A DNA stretch of 64,000 nt from Hydrogenophilales bacterium (lineage in GTDB: Bacteria > Pseudomonadota > Gammaproteobacteria > Burkholderiales > Thiobacillaceae), in contig JADJCP010000008.1 in assembly GCA_016703155.1 (NCBI GenBank), positions 1 through 64,000 on the forward strand, written 5' to 3'. The notes beneath the pieces are model-generated. The model searched no databases, was not told the origin of the DNA, and was given only the letters and a program-made list of their open reading frames with translations. Positions 10,864 through 20,009 of the stretch are shown here, in pieces; position 1 is the stretch's first letter, and every line of letters starts with the position of its first letter. The position numbers were made by a program, and so were the translations under genes.

Positions 10864-11230
10864 ATGGCTGTTGATGATAAGAAGTGTTGTCCAAAATTGG
10901 AACTATTTTATTCCTTTGTCAGATGGATACCATTACGTATTGTATTTTCCTATGCTTTGGCTTTTTTTCTTGCAATTGTTGTTGCAAAGCCAGTCATGAC
11001 AGAGTTGATAGAAGTGCCAATAACGAACTATACAAGTTTATCGCCATCTTCAACTGAAAAGACAATTACCACGTATCCCGAGAGAAAATGGAGTTAAGTC
11101 CAAGCATGAATATGTGAAGTTGAATTCATCTACCCCCATAGTGCTGGCCTATGGCATCCGTATAGGAAGTCTTGTTTTAATGTTTGGCATATCGGTGTGG
11201 GCGATAGTCGTTATTATCCGAATCGATTGA
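10864..11230 (+). pseudogene. small two-helix membrane protein, one frameshift
   Basis: ATG 10864 (MAVDDKKCCPKLELFY) opens a frame with a transmembrane segment (VFSYALAFFLAIVVA). Near the A-run at 11085-11092 the frame must shift to reach SKHEYVKLNSSTPIVLAYG and a second segment (LVLMFGISVWAIVVIIRI) before the stop at 11230. The whole would be about 120 residues with two helices. A homopolymer error is a simple explanation. It ends 25 bp from the convergent PH-domain gene and is probably the last gene of the plus arm. Confidence 0.45.
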
Positions 11231-11255
11231 GTCTGCAAGGTCACGTACAGTGATC

Positions 11256-11624
11256 TCAAACGTTGTGCTGATATGCCTGTCTGAACTCCATAGGGCTTTC
11301 AATGTGCGAGAACACCTCCCTTGTTCCTCCACTGCCTACGATGGTCACCGTTCCGTAGTCGAGTATTCTCCCCAGAATACTTTGCTCCACATTCACCGAT
11401 TCGACATGATGGATGTTGAGTTCGACGGTCTTGCGTTGGATCAATCCGGTCTTGATGATGATTCGCCGGTTGGTAATGGCAAACTCGCTCGACCAGCGCA
11501 CGAGAAGCGGATAGAGCCATAAGGTGAGCAGCCCCGATGGAAACAGAAAAATGATCCAGTGATAGCGGGTTTCCTGGATCACCTGCTCGTTTGGGCCTAG
11601 GCTGCCGTTGACGTAGCTACCCAT
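11256..11624 (-). CDS. bacterial PH-domain membrane protein (YdbS-like, bPH_2)
   Basis: The 122-residue protein has two adjacent hydrophobic segments (WIIFLFPSGLLTLWLYPLLV) followed by FAITNRRIIIKTGLIQRKTVEL, the typical bPH_2 pattern, ending with GTVTIVGSGG. Such proteins sit in the membrane and fold a PH-like domain on the cytosolic face. It lies 1 bp after the DUF4407 gene and is the last gene of the minus arm. Probably a membrane-associated scaffold of the system. Confidence 0.75.
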   Translation of the reverse strand: MGSYVNGSLGPNEQVIQETRYHWIIFLFPSGLLTLWLYPLLVRWSSEFAITNRRIIIKTGLIQRKTVELNIHHVESVNVEQSILGRILDYGTVTIVGSGGTREVFSHIESPMEFRQAYQHNV

Positions 11625-11625
11625 T

Positions 11626-12894
11626 TCAGGCGTCTTTCCGAAGTCGCGCCCAGACGCGCGTAAGCAATGACGCCCACCTAGTGCGGTGCATGGGATCTTC
11701 CATCACCGATTCCAATGAGTCTGTCATCTCGCCCGCGCGCATGGCCTCGTCCGGGTTGTCCTTTATCAATTGAAGTTCAATGCTCGTATAGACGTTGATC
11801 TTCTGGATCATCAAGGCACGACGGGCATTCAGATAGGCATGGTATTCATTCTCCGGCATGAAAATCTTGATGAGCACAGGAAACAGTTCGAAGAGTATGA
11901 AAAAGAGTGTCAGGCTCCAGGCAATGATGAAGGCCATGTTCGATTTCGAGAAGCCCGCTGGTTGGTTGCGGCCATCGATGATGTTTTCCAGGGCGCGAGA
12001 CCGTGATAGGAAATCGGTTGAGCCAGCGGTCAATTTGGCTACGCGCTCCTTCAGTTTGCTTTGTTCCACCAACATGCTTTCCAACTTGGCATCAGGCATG
12101 AAGACAGATGGATTCAAACCTTTCAGTTCGTTCTCGATGCGGGTCTTGTCGGCCTCATAGGCACGCAACTCTTCCTTGATCTTGTTGCACCGGACGTCAC
12201 ATCGTACCTTCTTCGCTTCGTCGTGGACCTGGATCACCCACTCATCGATTTTCCGGCTGACCTCGGCTTTGTCACGCACCAACCGCTCCTTGGCTGACCA
12301 CTCCTTGGAATTCTTGTAGTAATCAGCCTCCGCTTGTTTGTGTGCGTCGTCGATATTGGCGATGCGCTGAAAGTTGTCCTCCAAGATGAGGCGGGTGTCG
12401 CGCTCAACCTGATTCTTGATGGCGCCTTCAAGCAGTTTCATCTCCATCGGGTAGGAAAGAACAAAGCCCAGGCAGATGGCAAAAGAGATACGCGCGAAAA
12501 TCATCCAGCCATTTTTACTCGGTGCCGAGACGATTTCGCGGTCGAACAGCATGATCGCCGAGCCATAGAAGAGACCCACCATGAGAGGTATGAAATAGGC
12601 AAAAAAGCCGTGGCTTTGCTCGAAGAATGTCGATTGGACCGCGAAGAAACTCGACATCCACGCGAAAATACCTGTGGTCAGCACCATGCCGCCAATGGAG
12701 CGTTGGGTCATCAGGGTTTCGGCCGTGCAGATATGCCAGGCCACATGCAGGTCTGTCTTGGACAGCCATAGCAGGAAACGTTGGAAGGCCGTGAAATGCA
12801 CCCCAACATCGGGTGCGTTACCAGGACTGTTTTCGGCCGTTGGCTCGGAGGGATGCAGCGTATCGCTTGGCGGGTTGCTAGGGGTTTCGGCCAT
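11626..12894 (-). CDS. DUF4407 family membrane protein with central coiled coil
   Basis: 422 residues. After a Pro-rich N-terminus come three hydrophobic segments (around GGMVLTTGIFAWMSSFF, YFIPLMVGLFYGSAIML, FARISFAICLGFVLS). A charged helical region of about 170 residues follows (AKERLVRDKAEVSRKIDEW, KIKEELRAYEADKTR), then a fourth helix (FIIAWSLTLFFILFELFPV). This layout and LFDREIV match DUF4407 proteins, whose function is not established. The long cytosolic coiled coil could dock the kinase or AAA+ partners encoded next to it. It follows the kinase by 27 bp. Confidence 0.75.
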   Translation of the reverse strand: MAETPSNPPSDTLHPSEPTAENSPGNAPDVGVHFTAFQRFLLWLSKTDLHVAWHICTAETLMTQRSIGGMVLTTGIFAWMSSFFAVQSTFFEQSHGFFAYFIPLMVGLFYGSAIMLFDREIVSAPSKNGWMIFARISFAICLGFVLSYPMEMKLLEGAIKNQVERDTRLILEDNFQRIANIDDAHKQAEADYYKNSKEWSAKERLVRDKAEVSRKIDEWVIQVHDEAKKVRCDVRCNKIKEELRAYEADKTRIENELKGLNPSVFMPDAKLESMLVEQSKLKERVAKLTAGSTDFLSRSRALENIIDGRNQPAGFSKSNMAFIIAWSLTLFFILFELFPVLIKIFMPENEYHAYLNARRALMIQKINVYTSIELQLIKDNPDEAMRAGEMTDSLESVMEDPMHRTRWASLLTRVWARLRKDA

Positions 12895-12921
12895 TTTATT
12901 CTCCAGAATGATCAGGTCTTC

Positions 12922-15213
12922 TTATTGGATGAAAAGGGATGCAGTGGCCTTTGGCCACGGGCAAGGCGAGGGTGGCGGGGCGATCATTGACGCCCACTCT
13001 GGCGAGTTGGGGGCTTGTACATGGACCAGCCGTCTTTCCCAATCCGGCGCCGGATGATCGAAAATAAGTTCGACTGGCCTGGGGACAGGCCCGACAGTGG
13101 GTTCGATCTCCATTGCCATCGGAGTTGACTCGGGCACAGCGTGGAAAGAATCGATCGAAGGCATCGGGGTTAGAACATGACGCGGCACTTCCAGTCGAAT
13201 CACGGATTCCGTGAAGTGCTTACCCGACCAGATCACATAGAGATGAAAGGTCGTGGACTCCGCCACGAGCGGAACGCGCCATTCATCTGTCGGTGCAACG
13301 CGTCGGGATAGACGTGCTATCAATGGCTGCCCAGGCGAGTAGCTATCCGCGCGTCTGAGATAAACCGCGTGCGCGCCTGGCACCGCCCAATGCAGGGTAG
13401 TGAAGCGCGCGATCGTCTCGCAAGTGCCATCGACACCGTAGAACCAGTCGCGGCAATGAGCGAAGAATGTAACCTGGCGGCGTGTGTCGCCTCGTGTGAC
13501 CGTGCCTTGGACGTTTTCCCAGCGGTCTACAGCGATGGCTCGCTCAGCCAGCAGGCGCATCAGAAGTAGCATAGGAAAATCAGCCGTCGTGGGGTTCCCC
13601 AGGCGGGCGAACCAGCGACAGGACAGGATGCGCTCGTCGATCAGTTCCTGTAACTCGTGTCGGATGTTTTCCGTATAGGCCGGGAAGGCCGCGCTATTAA
13701 AGAGATGCGCCAATATGATGTCCCGAGGTGGAAGGGCGTCCACCGGGCTGCCAACAGCCTCGGCAAGGTTTCGATTGCCTGCGTAGGTCTCATAGGACGC
13801 GGACCAACGTGCGTCGATATCCCGATACGTGTCGATTGGGTAGTTACCGAGTGCGCGATTGTCAAATAGATCCAGAAAGCGCGCCCCTGCCTGGGGGTTG
13901 GCACCCGAGATCAAGTCATTGGCAAGGCTGCCAAGATGGGCCAACCGGATTTCCTCGCCTTTCCAATAGGGTGGCAAGGTGGGTTCCAGGCGATATATCA
14001 ATCGCTGCAAACGAACATCAGGGGAGGTCGAAGTATCGACTGCCAGCGAAATCGCGAAATCGGCTAGGGCGGCATGCTTCAAGTGATCCCGCAACCAGAT
14101 TTGAATGCTGCCCGCAGTCAGCATACTGACACCTGTTTGCCAGTTGCGTGCCAAGGCCGCGGCTAGCCCACGCGGGCTACGGCATCGAATACCCGCAACC
14201 TCCAAGGGCTCGATCATGGCCAAGCTGTCGAATCCGGTGGGTGATACAGCCGGCTTCACTCGGGTGACGGGAACTCTCGACGGATCCTTCAGCCAGGCCC
14301 TGACCTCGGTAATTCCCCAGCGATGCGTATGTGAGACCTCCAACAGCCCGGCACAGAGATTGCGCCAGGTCTCAGTGGAGATCTCCGAGAGGTCGATGGC
14401 CGTGCCGTCCATGCCCGCATATTCCGAGTCCACGCCCATAGCGTCGTGAGGATGAATCCCCAGCAGAGACTCAGCCACCAGCATCCCCAGTGACCAGTAA
14501 TCATTGGCTGGTGATGGTACGGTATTGATCTCGGGAGCGGCATATTCGGGAGTACAGGCACGTAGCGTGACTCCCCCCAATTGTTCGTTGACTACTGAAG
14601 AAATGCCGAAGTCAGCGAGAACCAGGTCGAGGGGAGTCCGGCTTCGTACGAGTACATTTTCGGGCTTCAAATCGCGATGCACGATGCCGGCCTGATGCAG
14701 GCTAGCCACGGCCTCGGACAATTCCGCGAGGATGCCGCGAACCTCGGATTCGGACATAGGGCCACGCATGAGATCTCGCAGCGTGCCGCCGGCGATGAAC
14801 TCCTGAAGCTCGTAGTGTCGATCCTCGGACAGGCCCGAGCGAATCACTTGCACGACATGATCGCGGGCCACGTGCGGCAGGCGTTCCATGACCGTAGCGC
14901 TCGGGGCATAGCCTTGGCGGTAGAGCTTGGCCACATTGTGCCGGCCTTGACTGTCGGCGACGAGATGCAAGACCGCCTCGGCCCCCCGTCCATCGAGTTC
15001 GCGAATGTGTCTGTATTCGGCTAGCGCGTTGGGCAGTACCCGTAACGCAGGATCCTCTTCCAACGGACCGTGATCAATCAGGGTACGTGCCCCACGGGAC
15101 GCGTCGAGGCGCGTCGGTATTCCGGATTGCGCCACTTGGCGAGTGGCGCCGCATCGCCAGGGGCGGTCGGGTCGAGTATCACGCCACATAGGCTGTATTC
15201 CAGCGGTGCTCAA
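12922..15213 (-). CDS. Ser/Thr protein kinase with large C-terminal region
   Basis: 763 residues. The kinase domain spans roughly residues 65-330: Lys96 in VAKLY, catalytic loop HRDLKPEN (179-186), DFG (201-203), CTPEYAAPE and a DYWSLGMLVAE segment. The glycine loop (DGRGAEA) is degenerate. The C-terminal ~430 residues are soluble, have no recognised repeat, and end in a Pro-rich tail, unlike PASTA or membrane-anchored kinases. The start codon overlaps the FHA gene's stop by 4 bp (ATGA), suggesting translational coupling of the kinase with a phosphothreonine reader. All catalytic residues are present, so it should be active. Confidence 0.88.
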   Translation of the reverse strand: MSTAGIQPMWRDTRPDRPWRCGATRQVAQSGIPTRLDASRGARTLIDHGPLEEDPALRVLPNALAEYRHIRELDGRGAEAVLHLVADSQGRHNVAKLYRQGYAPSATVMERLPHVARDHVVQVIRSGLSEDRHYELQEFIAGGTLRDLMRGPMSESEVRGILAELSEAVASLHQAGIVHRDLKPENVLVRSRTPLDLVLADFGISSVVNEQLGGVTLRACTPEYAAPEINTVPSPANDYWSLGMLVAESLLGIHPHDAMGVDSEYAGMDGTAIDLSEISTETWRNLCAGLLEVSHTHRWGITEVRAWLKDPSRVPVTRVKPAVSPTGFDSLAMIEPLEVAGIRCRSPRGLAAALARNWQTGVSMLTAGSIQIWLRDHLKHAALADFAISLAVDTSTSPDVRLQRLIYRLEPTLPPYWKGEEIRLAHLGSLANDLISGANPQAGARFLDLFDNRALGNYPIDTYRDIDARWSASYETYAGNRNLAEAVGSPVDALPPRDIILAHLFNSAAFPAYTENIRHELQELIDERILSCRWFARLGNPTTADFPMLLLMRLLAERAIAVDRWENVQGTVTRGDTRRQVTFFAHCRDWFYGVDGTCETIARFTTLHWAVPGAHAVYLRRADSYSPGQPLIARLSRRVAPTDEWRVPLVAESTTFHLYVIWSGKHFTESVIRLEVPRHVLTPMPSIDSFHAVPESTPMAMEIEPTVGPVPRPVELIFDHPAPDWERRLVHVQAPNSPEWASMIAPPPSPCPWPKATASLFIQ

Positions 15214-15728
15214 CCATGCACTATCTCAACTTCGACGGCAGGCTGGCGCGCCAGGCTGACGCGATCACCCGGTTTCAGAGGCGTTGGCTCGCCATTCGGA
15301 ACTCGCCGGTCGCCCAGGTAGGTGCCGTTCAGCGATTTCAAGTCTTCGACATAGACGACACCATCACGTAGTTCGAAGACGGCATGCCGTCGACTGACAT
15401 TGATATGGTTCGCTTCCAGATATGTCCGTAACGTCTCGTCACCCGTCATATCCCTGCCGACGACCAGTTTGTCTTTCAGGGGGGTGCTGTAGCCCCAAGC
15501 CCAACGCAATCGAAACGCACTATCGCACTTGGCCTGTCCGGCTTGATGAGTTGATGGTTCATCGGAAAAGGCGGTGTGGGGTTGGAGTTCAGGTGCTGTC
15601 GGAGTTGCAATATAGGCAGGCTGGCCTTCCAAGGATTGTGGACACCCTGCCGCTTGGCAGTCTTGCAGATTGATATCGGTGATCCGATTGATTGTCCCGC
15701 AGCGAGGGCATTTCACCTGTTTATCCAC
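15210..15728 (-). CDS. zinc ribbon plus FHA-domain protein
   Basis: 172 residues. The N-terminus has a four-Cys zinc ribbon (CPRCG near 8-12, then CQAAGC). A linker leads to a C-terminal FHA domain at about residues 85-165, with VVGRD, NVSRRHAVFEL and SLNGTYLGDRRV, which includes the Arg, Ser-x-x-His and Asn-Gly of phosphothreonine readers. It probably recognises targets phosphorylated by the kinase whose gene it overlaps. The radical SAM gene ends 25 bp upstream, so all probably lie in one operon. Confidence 0.87.
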   Translation of the reverse strand: MDKQVKCPRCGTINRITDINLQDCQAAGCPQSLEGQPAYIATPTAPELQPHTAFSDEPSTHQAGQAKCDSAFRLRWAWGYSTPLKDKLVVGRDMTGDETLRTYLEANHINVSRRHAVFELRDGVVYVEDLKSLNGTYLGDRRVPNGEPTPLKPGDRVSLARQPAVEVEIVHG

Positions 15729-15752
15729 TGTATCTCTCCCGTACTCGTAGTA

Positions 15753-16409
15753 CTAAGCCCGCCAGGATGCCTGTTTGAGCGAAATGCCATTTTCTCGGCA
15801 GCGATACTCCAAATGTTGAAGTTCGCCGCGCTGTGGAATACCGACCAGCCAAACTCGCCCGGATTCGACGTGCAACTGCACCCCAGGAGTCGACACGGCG
15901 TGGCTGGATTCGCCCACACCGGAATAGCGCTCGCGACCCAGTGCGCTCAAAGCAACTATCCGCTGATTCGCCGAGCCCATCCATTTGCCATCCGTGGGTT
16001 GGGATTCGACGAATGGCTCAGAGATCACCGCATCGAGTTTGGCCAGGGTGCCAGCGTGCCGTTGCCGCAGCCGCGCCATCGGATAGCCACTATAGGCGAG
16101 TAGATCGAGCGGGGCAGGTAGCGTTTGTCGCCAGGTATCCAGTCGATCAAGCAGTTCGGACAGGCCCTCGGGCTGATCGAATGGCTCTCCGCCACTGATG
16201 GTGATGCCGTCGATTTGATCTTGAGCGATACGCTGGCACCACTCGACGATGGCCTCCACGGATATGGCGCGATGTTCATCGAATTGCCAGGTATCGCGGG
16301 ACATGCAACCGGGGCACTGGATCGAACAGCCCTGCAGCCAAAGCCCAATCCGCCGTCCCGGCCCAAGCACCGTCACCGGAAAATGGGCCTTATTCAGACA
16401 CAGTTTCAT
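15753..16409 (-). CDS. radical SAM protein, NrdG/activase-like
   Basis: 218 residues. The cluster motif GCSIQCPGCMSRDTW (about residues 28-42) is a C-x3-C-x2-C radical SAM site of the kind seen in activating enzymes such as NrdG. TISGGEPFDQPEGL is the GGE motif that holds SAM. There is no glycyl radical enzyme in view, so it may modify a cluster protein or small molecule. Its start overlaps the AAA+ gene's stop by 4 bp. The C-terminal ~70 residues (GVGESSHAVSTPGVQLHVE) are not typical of NrdG. Confidence 0.8.
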   Translation of the reverse strand: MKLCLNKAHFPVTVLGPGRRIGLWLQGCSIQCPGCMSRDTWQFDEHRAISVEAIVEWCQRIAQDQIDGITISGGEPFDQPEGLSELLDRLDTWRQTLPAPLDLLAYSGYPMARLRQRHAGTLAKLDAVISEPFVESQPTDGKWMGSANQRIVALSALGRERYSGVGESSHAVSTPGVQLHVESGRVWLVGIPQRGELQHLEYRCRENGISLKQASWRA

Positions 16410-18436
16410 TCGACAACAACCACATAAGGGGATTGATTTGTCTTCTCTTGGACATTCACGACCGTGATCGTTTTGCGCTGAGGTAGATCCGGCAACATAT
16501 TCAGGGCACGCGATAGCGGGTTGATGAAACAGGTTTCAAGTTTGTTCGAAATGCCGCGGCCACCCATTTCCATCAGATAGGAAGTATCCGACTCAGTGCA
16601 CCATTGCCGCAGTTTATCCCTGCTCTCAGGACTGATATGCAAAGCCAGCCCCCCCAATTCTCTGGCGACACGTGCGATGGTGTTGGCCAGCTGTAGATCG
16701 AAAATTTCCTTGGCCACTTCTGGGCGAATGAAGTCGAACACGACAAAGTTCTCGCCGATCCGATTCAGCAGCTCCGGTCGTTGCAGGGCGTGAACAAAGA
16801 AATTATTCAGGTTCCTGAGTACGGTACTTTCCAGCACTTCGTATGTTGGGGGGGGATTCTTCGGGTCGAAAGCAGACCCACGATCTTGGCCCACTTCATC
16901 GACGACCCTCATCCCTTTGTTTGAAGTGAAGATGAGGATGCTCTCCGAGAAATTCACAGTTTCTCCCCTGCCGTCGGTCAAGCGGCCGTCCTCGATGATC
17001 TGCAGGAACTTGTCGAGGATGCGACCGTTGGCCTTCTCGATCTCGTCGAACAGGAGCACGCTGAACGGCTGCCGTTTGATGGCTTGAGTCAGCTCACCTC
17101 CGGCCTCATAGCCGACATATCCCGGGGGGGCGCCGATCAGTCGGGCATCGGAGTGCTCGGCGCTGAACTCGCTCATGTCGAAGCGAATATACGCGCCATG
17201 CTCACCAAACAATTCCCGCGTCAGCGCCTTGGCCAGCTCGGTCTTTCCTACCCCGGTTGGCCCTGCCAGGAACAGAATTCCCCGTGGCCGTCCACTACTT
17301 GACTGTGAATGCGCGCCACTCAGGCCGATGTAAGAGCGCATCAAGATATCCACAACTTTCTCGATGGCGCGTTCCTGGCCTTTGACCGACTGCCCAAGAT
17401 GGCCAAGCGACACCGGATTGACTGCCCGGCCCTGGGCGTCCACCGTCTTCGGGCGGTTACCTTCAAGCGCGTATGCGGCAAGGAGGATTTTTTCCTTCAT
17501 GGTCCGGTCGCGCCATGGATTCTCACGCTTGCCGAATTTATAAAGCAGTATTGCCTCATCGACGTCGGCACAAGGTATCTGATGGATCTTCGCCAGACGG
17601 GTCAGATCATCCATCGCGACCAGAGGCATGCCATGGGTCAAGTTCCTGAGCCGGGTGACAGCGTCCGCCTTTTGCTTTTTAGCGTCGTCGGCTGCGCTTT
17701 GGCCCAGCGTACGGGCATCCGCGAATCGTTCGATCCAAATATTGGCGGCCGCTTCGCGTTCCGATGGGCTTGGGAGGGGGAGGGTCACCTTGGCAATGCG
17801 ATCACTGTCCAGGGAAAACCACGTGGGCAGGTCTTGCTCGCGGTTGACCAACCAGAAGATCGTATTGTTATTGCCCGCGGGAAATGCCAGGGACAATTCC
17901 TGGCAGGCGGTAAAGAAGAGGCGCTCGCGTTCAGACAGGTTTTCAGTGCTGCCGCTCAGTCGTGCCGCATCGTCGATTACGATGGCTACTCGATATTCCC
18001 TTGAATGCGTCATCGTATCCAAGTGGTCGAATAACTGCCGCAGCGGATTGGCATGAGGTTGCACGGGGCGATTCGATTCACTGTCCGATGGCTGCGTGCC
18101 ATCACCCCACAACCGGCCATCGCCGCGCTCGAAAGGTAGCTTCGAGCAGAGCTCCGCGGGGATCAAGCCTTCGGTTGGACCATATTCGTACAGCCCTTTG
18201 ATCGGGTTGTAGATCACCATGCAAGTAAAGCGATCCTTGGCATCCAACGTGGCCAGCCTCTGCCAAAGACAGTCATACAGGTTTCCAAAACCTGAGGCGT
18301 CCCCCCTCGGGATGAGAAACTCGTCACGGATATTCCCAGCAAGAATGAATTGGGTGCGGATCGGCAACAGACGGACAACCTCATCGATCCAGGCCGAAAA
18401 ACGCCTGGTCGAGCTTTCGGTATCGTTCGTGGACAT
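16406..18436 (-). CDS. Clp-like AAA+ ATPase with divergent N-terminal ATPase-like domain
   Basis: 676 residues. Residues ~10-290 resemble an AAA fold with a Walker B-like AIVIDDAARL (151-160) but no clear Walker A. Residues ~340-660 are a Clp/Hsp100 D2-type module: Walker A GPTGVGKT (392-399), pore loop GYVG (439-442), Walker B LLFDEIEKA (461-469), ILIFTSNKG sensor I, and GGRGISNKLE near the C-terminus. No N-terminal Clp repeat or ClpB middle domain is seen. It could remodel or unfold partners of the cluster; ClpV of type VI secretion is an analogy only, as no sheath or tube genes are present. Overlaps the radical SAM gene by 4 bp. Confidence 0.85.
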   Translation of the reverse strand: MSTNDTESSTRRFSAWIDEVVRLLPIRTQFILAGNIRDEFLIPRGDASGFGNLYDCLWQRLATLDAKDRFTCMVIYNPIKGLYEYGPTEGLIPAELCSKLPFERGDGRLWGDGTQPSDSESNRPVQPHANPLRQLFDHLDTMTHSREYRVAIVIDDAARLSGSTENLSERERLFFTACQELSLAFPAGNNNTIFWLVNREQDLPTWFSLDSDRIAKVTLPLPSPSEREAAANIWIERFADARTLGQSAADDAKKQKADAVTRLRNLTHGMPLVAMDDLTRLAKIHQIPCADVDEAILLYKFGKRENPWRDRTMKEKILLAAYALEGNRPKTVDAQGRAVNPVSLGHLGQSVKGQERAIEKVVDILMRSYIGLSGAHSQSSSGRPRGILFLAGPTGVGKTELAKALTRELFGEHGAYIRFDMSEFSAEHSDARLIGAPPGYVGYEAGGELTQAIKRQPFSVLLFDEIEKANGRILDKFLQIIEDGRLTDGRGETVNFSESILIFTSNKGMRVVDEVGQDRGSAFDPKNPPPTYEVLESTVLRNLNNFFVHALQRPELLNRIGENFVVFDFIRPEVAKEIFDLQLANTIARVARELGGLALHISPESRDKLRQWCTESDTSYLMEMGGRGISNKLETCFINPLSRALNMLPDLPQRKTITVVNVQEKTNQSPYVVVVE

Positions 18437-18446
18437 GGCTTGCCCT

Positions 18447-19479
18447 CTAGCGTTGGTTCAATGAGCGGACTTGTTTCTTGTGTGCCGCAGGTTGCGTTCC
18501 CTTGGCGGGTTCGGATGTGTTCTGCCATATGCCCGCAGGAATCGAGGCACTCGAAATGACGGTCATGGGTTCTGTGCCCGCTTGTTTTATTTCCACAATT
18601 TTTGCAACGTCTCGATTGGTATTGACTGTTGAGATGACGGATTTCAGTACGTCACAGAAATGCTCTTCCATGGCTTTGTCGTTGCTGGCGGCTCCAGTCC
18701 TTACCATTTGAAAGTCCATGCGGTTCCTGGCTGGCTGGATTCTCAGTCGGGCGTAATATCCTGGATCCCAGACATCATGATGTCTGAAATAGACATCCCC
18801 GCCCTCGACGTACATCGTCTCGGCAATCGGCTCGACCTCAATACCCTGTTCCCTCAGCGCGGCGCACATGATTTCCAGGGCTTTCTTGTCGCGCTGAGTT
18901 TCTGCATCAGCTAAGGCCTTCTTGTGCGCCTCAATCAATTCCTGTGCATTCGTGGCTAGTTCATCCCGCCAGGACGCTTGCCCCGTTGCGACGCTAATCA
19001 ACGCTTCCCGAAGGGAATGATTCGCGAGGTCATCCTGGATGGGAAGGGCTGCAAGGTATCGTTCTGCCTTTTCTTGTTCGGCATGGTTGATAGAGACCTG
19101 ATCAGACATTGGCTGTGCGGGTGCGGAGATTGCATGCTGGTCGTCGAGGAATGCGGCGAGTGGGTCGCCATCAAGTAGGCTTTGAGATGTCGACGCGTTG
19201 CCGGCGCTACCCGCGACCATTAGCTTTGAGCGTAATGATGTCTCGTACCTGAGGATGACATTGAGCGGCGAAGACTCTGAAATGCTCTTGTCAGACACCT
19301 GTGATAGGCCTTGCGCTTTCAGCTTCTGCTCAAGTTCCCCGATTCGCGACAAGGCTTGTTCCCTGCGCGAGTTTTCGATGCGAATGGTTTCCTGATCCCT
19401 CCGACGTTGTTCTTCGGCCTTTTGAATGGTTTCCGAGTTCTTCCAGTGTGTACTCGATTGTCGTGCTGCCGCTGCTCAT
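18447..19479 (-). CDS. coiled-coil hypothetical protein, first gene of minus arm (possible frameshift near 19435)
   Basis: The open frame 18447-19352 begins SRIGELEQKLKAQG, a coiled coil, and ends with a basic tail. The same frame extends upstream with AEEQRRRDQETIRIENSRRE, so the gene must start earlier. An ATG at 19479 (MSSGSTTIEYTLEEL), with AAGGGGA upstream, connects to it if one base is adjusted near 19435. The middle has helical segments and a C-terminal globular part (YVEGGDVYFRHHDVWDPG). No recognised family. It lies 10 bp before the Clp-like gene and may be its substrate adaptor. Confidence 0.6.
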
Positions 19480-19884
19480 ACACTGTCCCCTTGACGAAGG
19501 CCCTGTGGCCATCACATGATGTTTGGCTTTCCCAGCGCTTCTTTGGCGCTTCTCCTAATAATTGCCATGATCTGTCGTAGATACTAAACCAACCATGTCG
19601 TTGCGGTCGCGTTTGAGATGGCGTTGTTTGCTCTTGTGGCATCCTTCTGATCCTGGACGAGTGGTGATTACCCCCCGATGTCGTTTTGCCAAATCTGACC
19701 GAGATACCTATCCAATCTTCAGGGAGCCATCTCTCAGCCATCTCTCAGTTGGTGAACGAAGACGACTTAAGAATTTTTCAAATTTCCGCGTGTTTTTTCT
19801 GTCCATCGACACATCAGCGTCCATGTATATCGAACGATAGTCAGGATTTGGTCAGCATTTTTCATGAGGCCATGTATCCATCAA

Positions 19885-19912
19885 GGCTTCCGCGGGTTCG
19901 ATTCCCGCCACC
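19885..19912 (+). repeat. tmRNA-like T-arm/3' end fragment, candidate attachment site
   Basis: The sequence CGCGGGTTCGATTCCCGCCACC forms a T-stem GCGGG/CCCGC (19892-19896 with 19904-19908) closing the loop TTCGATT, as in the 3' end of bacterial ssrA (tmRNA). No body of a tmRNA or tRNA lies upstream, so this is a fragment. Such 3' ends are common integration targets, so it probably marks one end (attR-like) of the left island. Assignment to ssrA rather than a tRNA is by memory of the T-arm. Confidence 0.45.
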
Positions 19913-20009
19913 GGCGTGCAGGTTTGCGACCTGCATGCTACATTTCCTATGGTCATGCTCGCGAGTCCGATACCACGCTGGCATGAAATGACACAGATCG
20001 CGGCTTGAA

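Noticed and set aside
11256..18436. Type VI secretion system (kinase, FHA, Clp-like ATPase)
   Set aside because: No sheath, tube, baseplate or VgrG genes are present, and the ATPase lacks ClpV features. The similarity is limited to regulatory parts.
19892..19912. Complete tRNA or tmRNA gene
   Set aside because: Only the T-arm is present; no acceptor 5' strand, anticodon arm or tmRNA body upstream.
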